Positions 56,628 to 64,000 of a stretch of DNA of 64,000 nucleotides are shown here, one piece after another (position 1 is the stretch's first letter; each line of letters opens with the position of its first letter). The stretch spans positions 37,733,920 through 37,797,919 of the forward strand of contig CM039131.1 of NCBI GenBank assembly GCA_022036555.1, given 5' to 3'. A program made the position numbers and the translations under genes. The DNA is from Microstegium vimineum (taxonomy: Eukaryota > Streptophyta > Magnoliopsida > Poales > Poaceae). The notes beneath the pieces are model-generated. The model worked only from the letters and a program-made list of their open reading frames with translations, was not told where the DNA came from and ran no database searches.

Positions 56628-57995
56628 GACATGCATGGGACTCGATGAGTTTTGTAGTGGTACACTTCTAGATAAAATGGGAATTACCAACTTATTACTC
56701 CGACATCCGAGCGCTTCCAATTATTTCAAAACTTTGCAACTATGAAATCTTCAATTATTATGTGATAATAGAGAGGATACTTTCAAGGAAATTGGGGAAA
56801 AGAAGTGGAAAGCTTCGAGTCAAGTTTGTATAGGCGACTGGTGATGATGCTAGACCTAATCATAAGCTGATATGCAAAGGCATAGTCCTTGCTAAAATTA
56901 GTTTTTTCAGCTATGGTTGTTAGAATAAATATAGTATGTTTAAAGAGAATTGACATTGGTGCCCTAGGTATCGGTTTTTTTATACAGTGAGAAAGTATCT
57001 CATTTGTTCTTCACTTGTCTAATTGCTAAGGTTGCATATTACGCGTGTGGTTACCTATCCAATTAGCTGCATTGACATCACATCCCAACAAGTTTAAATA
57101 AACTTTGGTCGTCCTGGATAAAGAAATTGATGCCAAATGGAAGCAAGTTTCATACAATTGGTATTGTTGCAATCCACTACTAGGTATTAAAGACATTGAA
57201 CAAGGACTATGTCCAATATGCATGTTTTACTTAGATTAAATATTGGATAGATTTGTACTCTCAGATGTGCAAGACATGCTAGTAGATCGAGTCAACATCA
57301 TGTTCCAGGTTGCCACAAGATTGCTAGCGAGGACTTCGACCAACAACGAGATGCTATAGTTGGAGAACAATCACGATGACAACAATGGTGTCAATGGAGG
57401 TTGGAAAGAAACTTCAGTCTAGTGCTACACTCCATTGATGTTTTGCTAATACTCTTTCCATCCTTGATTGGAGGATGTTCACTGGAACTAAATGTTAAGT
57501 ATGTAATAGTTATGTTGTTAGTTAAGATTATTAGCACTTCCACTGCCATATATTATATTATTATGTTCTAGCTGCGATGTCTGAAGAAGGTGTCCTTACT
57601 TGACAGTGAATGATAGCGAATCGTTGTAGACTCGTAGTTCTACCCTCTTATTTCCTAGGTTATCTTCATCAACATTGTTCATTTTTGTTCTGTGGGTAAT
57701 GGAAATAGTATTGACCTTGTTTTAAAAACATATAACACCATCTTAGAAAGTCCAAAGGTTTGCATAACCAACGAATCCAATAACTAATGGGAGCTTCAAG
57801 TAGAGTTCAATGTGGTTATGGGGTGCTATAGGGGCGGCCAAGGCATCGACCGACAAAACGACATGCCTAGCTCATTGGCCAATTAGATATTTTCACGAGG
57901 GTCGCCAATGAAGTGGCAACACACCAACCACGCATCCATCCTATATGTCCAAACAATAATGGTCTATATATATCATAAGATGTAGAAAAGGAAAG
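56628..57995. other. Intergenic DNA, no gene recognised
   Basis: Only short frames. 57290-57430 has more even composition than its surroundings, but no motif I recognise. Confidence 0.4.
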
Positions 57996-58000
57996 AAAGA

Positions 58001-61000
58001 TGTGACAGAACCTCTTAAGATAGGGCCCACTTATCAGGATTAACCAACTTAATCCCCATAGATGATCCAAATCTTAATTAGCCCATCAGGTGTCGCCACT
58101 TTGCAGCGGGTCATCCACCTCTTTCCGAACAGGATCACCTTATTACAATCATGACAGAAGTAATACGAAATTTTTACATTACATCAAAGTAGCGGAAATT
58201 TAAAGTCATATTACAAATCATAAGTTTTGAAACATAACTTAGTGTCATATGATAAAGATACATCAAGCTGCTGATAGCGAAAGAACAGACAACCGAGTTA
58301 CTCTTGCCCAAGAGTCAAGCAAGGACAGTTTATTCTTCTTCTTCATCTACACTGACCACGGTCATGCAGCAAGGAGCCACACAAACCGGGTTGTGATCCT
58401 CATCTGCAACAGGGGTTAACAAACCCTGAGTACGAGAGTACTCCACAAGACTTATCCGACAAAGAAAAGTATTTGGTGGACAAAGCAGTATGCAAGTCAT
58501 AGGATTCAAGGTGTGGTTTGCAAGAATCAAGTATTTTGCATAAATGAGCATTTACAAAAGAATTAAAATTCATTTATGTTATCCATAAGATTACTCAAGT
58601 ATCGATCTAGATGTATGATCGATAATAGGGTAATAAACATCCACGAAGGGATCCAACCAGTATCCAGTTAAAGCGTATTACTATGCTGTAGAGGGCAGAG
58701 TCATGTTTCCATATCCGAGGAACACGACGATTCGAACCGGTTTATCCCAGCTGGGGCTTCCCTATCACACGACATATACAGCCGCTTAAAGCACGCATAT
58801 GACTACCTTTCCCTGGATCCTCTCGCCAAGACCGGGGTTCCGCCACCCGAGAGCACAGTACACCTCCATCCAGTTCGCTATCTTGGAGGGTACACACTAC
58901 TCTCGCCATCTCTCCACTCCCAGTGCGGGTTAACCGTTCTTCAGACGAGAATAGCCAGAGTCCAGCTTCCCGGAGTATGTGATAAGTACTCCAAAGTCAC
59001 AACCCTTGGACGTCTACAACGGACGGTTCCTAATCGACACAGGCGGAAAGAACCCGCTCACCAGACACCGCTGATGGCTCTCCAACACCGTGTCCGCCCG
59101 GTCTCAGATTATTACTCCCAGAAACAACATCCCCTTCTCAGAAAACATAACCATTTGCCGAAGCAATACGCTATGCGTAGGTGACCGGAAATCACCCACT
59201 ATAAAAGTTCTAAGCATACTAAGCATTTTTGCGAAGACTTTGCATCTTTAAACAAGTGACAAGGTTAAAGGTACAAATAGTACAAGGATAAAGTCGTGCA
59301 TCAAGTAGGAATTTAATAAAGTACCGTAATGCAATAGTATAAACATAAGTGTATTTAAAGCAATCATTTTAAATACAAGGAAGTGTTTGAATGCACCGGG
59401 GCTTGCCTTGGTTGGAGAGATAAACGAACTCGGGCTCAGATTTAAGAGAGAAAACCTCTTCACTGGAGGTATCCAACCCAACCAACGAACAATCTACACG
59501 ATATAATGACAAGTTTTAGATGATGCTTGAATAGTAAACATGATGCTCAACTCAAACAAACATGCTCTTAAGAGAATACTAAAACAGACTACACCTCGAG
59601 TACCACTTCCCTTCATGAAGGAAAGCAACACTAGGTTAAAGAGCAAATTAATTAAACCCTATTTATCTTGATTATCTAAGTTAACACTTACATTCAAAAG
59701 AGTTGAGCAAGCAACATTACATCGAGCATGTCCAACTTGTGTTTGTCACCGGACAATGACCATATGTATCAAATAATCCAAAATCACTCAAAGCCTAAAG
59801 GTATTAGGGTTTCTAAACATTTTATAACTAACTGAACAACTAACCACAAAAGCTATTACTGAGCAAAACAGGAAAACGCTGCACAAAACCCCCTGACGGC
59901 TAAGACCCGACCATCAGCGGCACAGACGCTCGAGCGGTGGCGTTGAGAACCACAAAACACGGCGGCGAGTCGCCGTCGGTGACCAGACCGAACGGCTACC
60001 CCTCGAACTTGCTTCGGCTCGCCGAGCCGAACCCAATGAGGTATGCCACGACCCTAACAAACCCTCAGAGACACCTCATCGAGGGTGCTGGCGATCTGCT
60101 GAAGCTCGACCGATCGCGCATCATCGAGCACAGGCCTCGATCGAAGAATTAGACCTCGATCGACAGAAACGAGGCCTCGATCGATGAAGATAGACCTCGA
60201 TCGACCCTCGATCAAAGAGGCTAGGCCTCGGTCGATGCAACTAGGCCTCGAACAGAGACGCTAGGCCTCGATCACGACCCAGAGGACAACCGCGAGCAAG
60301 ACGCCCAACAGAAACGAGGCTAAAACCTACCCAGGAGACCTTGTCGACGGTAAGGGCAGCGAACTGAGCTCGACCGCACACATGCCGACGGACACAGGCC
60401 TCGATCAGACCCAAACGAAACAACCAACAACTCTAGCCAGCTAAGCGACCCCCAAACAACGCGAAGCGCAAGCCAACGAACACAGAGCTACAAGCAACCT
60501 CTCGACGACGGCACTGGCGGTCGGCGGGGATCTGCGCGACGTGTGCCAAAGGAAACACGCACGCGCTCGAGGGCAACTATCCCTCGAGACAGACTTAGGA
60601 CGGCTAGGCGAGGCTAGCGCAAGACTTGGATCTCGAAAAGATCAACTACAACGACGAGACGACGAACAGACCGCCGCACCGAACAAGAACATCGGCGACG
60701 CTCGAGGACAGAGCTCTAAGGCTTGATACAAGGATAAACGAGTAGAGCGGAGAGGTCGAGGAGCTCACCCTGGTCACGAAGCGTTAACAAGCGTGGACGG
60801 AGATGAAGCAGAGGCGACTGTCGATGGAGAACGTGCCGGCGGAGACGAAGAACTGCGCGGCAACGGAGATGTTCCCGGAGCTATGGTCCACCATTTGCAA
60901 AACGGATAAACCGACAAGATTCAGAGATGGACAAGGAGCAAGAAACATAAGATACAAAGTCAATGCGGCTCCTGCGTAGCCCGGTCGAGGACTGACCAGA

Positions 61001-61751
61001 GCAGCGGCGCTCTCGTCGGAGTTGAGGTAGATGGATCCGCGCTGGATGAATGTCGGCTCGAAGGCTTCAGCAAACTCATCCCGAGGATGCGCGAGACCAA
61101 GGCGAAGACAATGACGAGGGATTGAGTGGTTGGAAGTGACTAACGAGCTCGGACGAGTTCGTCAATGGAGGTGGAGCGGTCGACGGAACAAAGCATAGCG
61201 AAGTAGAGTAGAGTGGCGTGGAAAGGAAAGCAGAGTGGACGGTGTCCCGCTTTTAAAGACGACAACGAGTTCCGCAAGATCGCCACGTAGACTCGACAAG
61301 ACGTGAGTCCATGGACAGGTGTCGGGCAGGCGCGACGTCGAGCTCGACCCCGCCATGCAACCGTTCGAGGAAAAGACAAAACTGACCTTATGACTATTTT
61401 GCAAAAAGCTCAAGCTTTCAGGGGCTTTCAGGAAAAACTTTGAACACGAAAGATGCTCAAAATTTTAAGATCTACAATTTTGCTCAAACAACCATAAGCA
61501 AAAACTTTATAGATTTTGAAAATCATGTTTAGGGTTTAATCCACCCTCTCGGAGAAAAGGGTTTGGATTCCAATTTTTATTTTTTTGAGAATTTGAAAAG
61601 ATGACCTACATTCAAACAATTGATCAAACATAAGCAAGTAAACTCATTTTAGTTCAATGCACATCCAGGTTTTCAAACAACTGAATGATGCTTAATGCAT
61701 ATGATGACATGATCAAATTTTAATTAAGAAATTAACACCCGGGGTGTTACA
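58001..61751 (-). mobile_element. Solo LTR (TGTAACACCC family), inverted relative to 24391-28312
   Basis: Read on the minus strand it begins TGTAACACCCCGGGTGTTAA and ends GTTCTGTCACA. A perfect 5-bp TSD, AAAGA, lies at 57996-58000 and 61752-61756. It aligns along nearly its whole length with the complement of 24391-28312, including the block GCCCCAGCTGGGATAAACCG, with many substitutions and a distinct repeat-rich stretch at 60110-60275. No gag-pol is present. Strand relative to transcription is assumed, but the opposite orientation to the other copy is certain. Confidence 0.92.
60110..60275. repeat. Degenerate short repeat (AGGCCTCGATCGA) within the solo LTR
   Basis: Seven or more copies of a 15-25-bp unit built on (T/G)AGGCCTCGATCGA. 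The other LTR copy at 24391-28312 has no comparable run, so this expansion is specific to this copy or its subfamily. Confidence 0.8.
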
Positions 61752-62160
61752 AAAGATTGAAGTACAAATACAGTAAGCATAGAAAGAGATAAAAATGTAT
61801 AATTCTGTTCAATTAACATCACGATTGGATCTTGACATGATATGCAAAGAAAAAAACAATAAACCAAGTAAAATATATAAGGAATTGGGATTAAAAACAT
61901 GCAGAATAGGTTTCAGACCTGGCACCAATGTCTTGCCAAAGCCTTAAGCTTCATGACTCACTTTTTACCCGTGTTTCTCGTCGCATGATTTTGCATAACC
62001 ATAGATGTGAGATAAAGAGAAACATCCAAATAGAATGCAACCCTTTCGCCCATAATCACGCTGCCTCTACAACTGCAAAGTTTGCATCCCTTGCCACGCA
62101 CGCTTTAGCATTGCGCAAGCACAACAATGGCGTCACTGTTCTTGCCTGGCACGATCTGGT
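61752..62160. other. Spacer between solo LTR and LINE remnant
   Basis: No recognised feature. The region around 61920-62110 may be decayed upstream LINE coding sequence. Confidence 0.35.
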
Positions 62161-63030
62161 TGTTACTCGGTTCCAAGGATTCAGGTGTAATGCCCATCAT
62201 CTGTTTGTAAATCGCCAAATGGGTTCCGGTCATTTGTTAAGCTCGTCGTCCTTGAATCGGCTAGTGTTACAAGCGGCCATATTATTTTCTGTATCGTTGT
62301 ATCTCCATCTCATTGATACACATCTTTCTTTTTCGAGTAAAAAACTTTGGAAAATAAGAATCCCTCTAAAGATTAAAATCTTCCTGTGGTTTCTACAAAA
62401 GAGAGTGATCTTAATTAAGAACAACCTCTCTAGAAGAAACTGAAAGGGGAGTCAGAAGTGTGTTTGTTGTAATATGAATGAGACTATTCAACATTTATTC
62501 ATCGACTGTCCTTTCATCAAAGTTGTTTGGAGGATGATTTTTTTCGTTACTAATTTAACCCCACCAAGACCTATAAACAACATGTTCGGTTATTGGCTTC
62601 AGAATCAACACAAAGGGCTTAGAGGGCTGATTTGGGTTGGGGTGACTGCGATATGCTGGGTCATTTGGCGTTGCTGGAATGATGTGATTTTTAACAAACT
62701 CAAGAATAGCTCTTTTATGCAGGTTATTTTAGGGGGGGGGGGGCGTACTGGCTTCGTTTCTGGGCCCAGTTACAGCGTAATGAGCAAGCCGAGGTCATCC
62801 TTTCGTCGATAAGCAAGATATTAGAGACAATTGTTTTAGATTTTTTAAACAAAGGGTGGAAATAATTATACTGTTTGCTCTAGCTTCCTGGTCATTGTTA
62901 GACCATGGTTTTGTTCTTTTTATATTCGTTTTTGGAACTCTGTTAAGTTTACGCTGTGTACGTCCAAGGATATAGAGGTCTAAGGATATAGAAGTCGGAT
63001 ATTTTGGTATACATTATCAAAAAAAATATG
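62161..63030 (+). mobile_element. LINE (non-LTR retrotransposon) 3' end, decayed
   Basis: Translation gives KKLWKIRIPLKIKIFLWFLQ, then CNMNETIQHLFIDCPF and WVGVTAICWVIWRCWNDVIF. This is the reverse-transcriptase zinc-binding (zf-RVT) domain of plant LINEs. A TGA at 62441-62443 stands where the family has tryptophan (RRN*KG). A G12 run at 62732-62743 shifts the frame, after which AYWLRFWAQLQRNEQ continues the LINE C-terminus. An A-rich stretch near 63020 could be the tail. The 5' part is missing, as is usual for LINE insertions. Confidence 0.75.
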
Positions 63031-63728
63031 CTGCTGCCTACTGGCCAGGTGAACCCCTACAACCGATGGCTCAGCTGCCCGGACGAGCACATCAGGACAG
63101 CAGGCTCAGCTTGAAAAATATACAGTTCCATGTTTTAGAAAGGTTGTTGCATTAAGCTATTTTTTTTATGATTGCGTTCATTTAAAAATGGCTAAATATA
63201 TTTTGGATCCAATTTTTACATAGTTTCTTGAAGTAGTTAATTACCGTCATGTATGGGAGGGGCACAATTTATAGCAAACATTGACCACCGAAGAAACGGT
63301 CAAACACTGCCGGCTATGCGACCGGCGGAGCAGAGGATCATCACCTGCCACTAGAGTGAGAAAAAAAAAACATAACTCAACTTGTCACATACCTCCCTCA
63401 AACTAGTCCAGTTTCACAATATTACACCTTCCTGGGTTAAAAATGCAGCAGCAGTTTCGCACTATCGCCCCGGAATAGGATAAACTATTCGCATAAAAGG
63501 GCCCCACAGTTTGTGCTTCATCTATAAGACTAGCCCCTCTAATCTTCCACTAGACTCTCCCCGCCCGGTTCCTGCCTTTCTCTCTTCTCGGTGTAGGGCT
63601 CCTGTAAGCGTGTGCATTTCACTGTTTTGGTTTCATCTCCCGCTCTTTCTTTACCCCTGCTCCGGCCAAGTGCTGGAACCAAGAAAACCTCATGCGGCGG
63701 GCGGCCGACGGGCGGTAGAGCGGCGGAG
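63031..63728 (+). promoter_or_regulatory. Upstream region and leader of the IQD gene
   Basis: Contains TATA-like CATAAAAGG (63492-63500) and CTATAAGACTAG (about 63522-63533), then a CT-rich leader leading to the ATG at 63729. Which TATA is used cannot be decided. Confidence 0.45.
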
Positions 63729-64000
63729 ATGGGCTGGGCGCCGAGGTGGCTGCGCGGGCTGCTCGGCGGCGGCAGGAAGGGCGCCGAGACAAAGCCAGTG
63801 AAGGAGAAGAAGCGCTGGGGATTCGGGAAGTCCTTTCGGGAAAAGCCCCCCGCGCCAGCGCCGGCTCGGCCTCCGACGCCTCCGGTGCAGCCGACGGCGA
63901 CGCCTCGCCGGGGGTACGCGGCGGCGCCGGATGAGGCGGACGACGAGCAGAGCAAGCGTGCTATCGCGGTGGCCGCGGCGACGGCGGCGGTGGCAGAGGC
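63729..64000 (+). CDS. IQ67-domain (IQD) protein, N-terminal part, cut by window edge
   Basis: IQD proteins are plant calmodulin-binding scaffolds that associate with microtubules, membranes or the nucleus. The frame starts MGWAPRWLRGLLGGGRKG and continues KEKKRWGFGKSFREK, both hallmark N-terminal motifs of the family. After a proline-rich linker comes DEQSKRAIAVAAATAAVAEA, the alanine-rich stretch that precedes the IQ67 calmodulin-binding region. The frame is open to the last base (90 codons plus 2 nt). The IQ motifs themselves lie beyond the window. Very high GC, as in many grass first exons. Longer frames on other strands here are shadows. Confidence 0.88.
   Translation, partial: MGWAPRWLRGLLGGGRKGAETKPVKEKKRWGFGKSFREKPPAPAPARPPTPPVQPTATPRRGYAAAPDEADDEQSKRAIAVAAATAAVAE

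Overview
This window is nuclear DNA of a grass, probably a panicoid. The evidence is spliced plant genes with GT-AG introns, GC-rich first exons, and a dense mix of nested grass-type transposons: CACTA, hAT, PIF/Harbinger-like and Stowaway-like MITEs, solo LTRs, a tRNA-derived SINE and a LINE remnant. Nothing suggests a prokaryote, organelle or virus. The species cannot be fixed from the sequence alone.

Three protein-coding host genes and one tRNA gene are supported. (1) 19346-9541, minus strand: a 13-exon gene for the RNA polymerase III subunit RPC5 (Sin-like family). All exons join in frame to give about 667 residues. (2) 20919-20990, plus: a tRNA-Val(UAC)-like gene with a T-run terminator. 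(3) 48134-51701, plus: an intact 8-exon cytochrome P450 of the CYP87 type. (4) 63729 to the right edge, plus: the first 90 codons of an IQ67-domain (IQD) calmodulin-binding protein, cut by the window end.

Layout. 1-2640: a ~190-bp tandem array, a hAT element, MITEs and an exact 194-bp tandem duplication. 4404-9327: a decayed Ty3/gypsy element that keeps protease and integrase but has lost reverse transcriptase; a second LTR lies inside it. 9.5-19.6 kb: the RPC5 gene, with two hAT elements in intron 8. 20.4-21.6 kb: SINE, tRNA and a 281-bp duplication. 22008-35039: a 13-kb CACTA element with TSD TGC, carrying decayed TNP2-type transposase and Ulp1-like protease genes and split by a 3.9-kb solo LTR. 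36-43.6 kb: LTR, MITE, CACTA-derived and solo-LTR insertions. 48-51.7 kb: the P450. 53.6-58 kb: MITEs and unassigned DNA. 58001-61751: a second, inverted copy of the 3.9-kb solo LTR. 62-63 kb: a LINE 3' end. 63.7 kb: IQD.

The host genes are unrelated housekeeping and metabolic loci separated by transposon nests. Most mobile-element calls rest on terminal inverted repeats plus target-site duplications read directly from the sequence. No wholly new system was found. The most unusual features are Pol III box-B-like blocks recurring in several neighbouring CACTA-type elements, a CACTA element with a third (internal) block of subterminal repeats, and the inverted solo-LTR pair.
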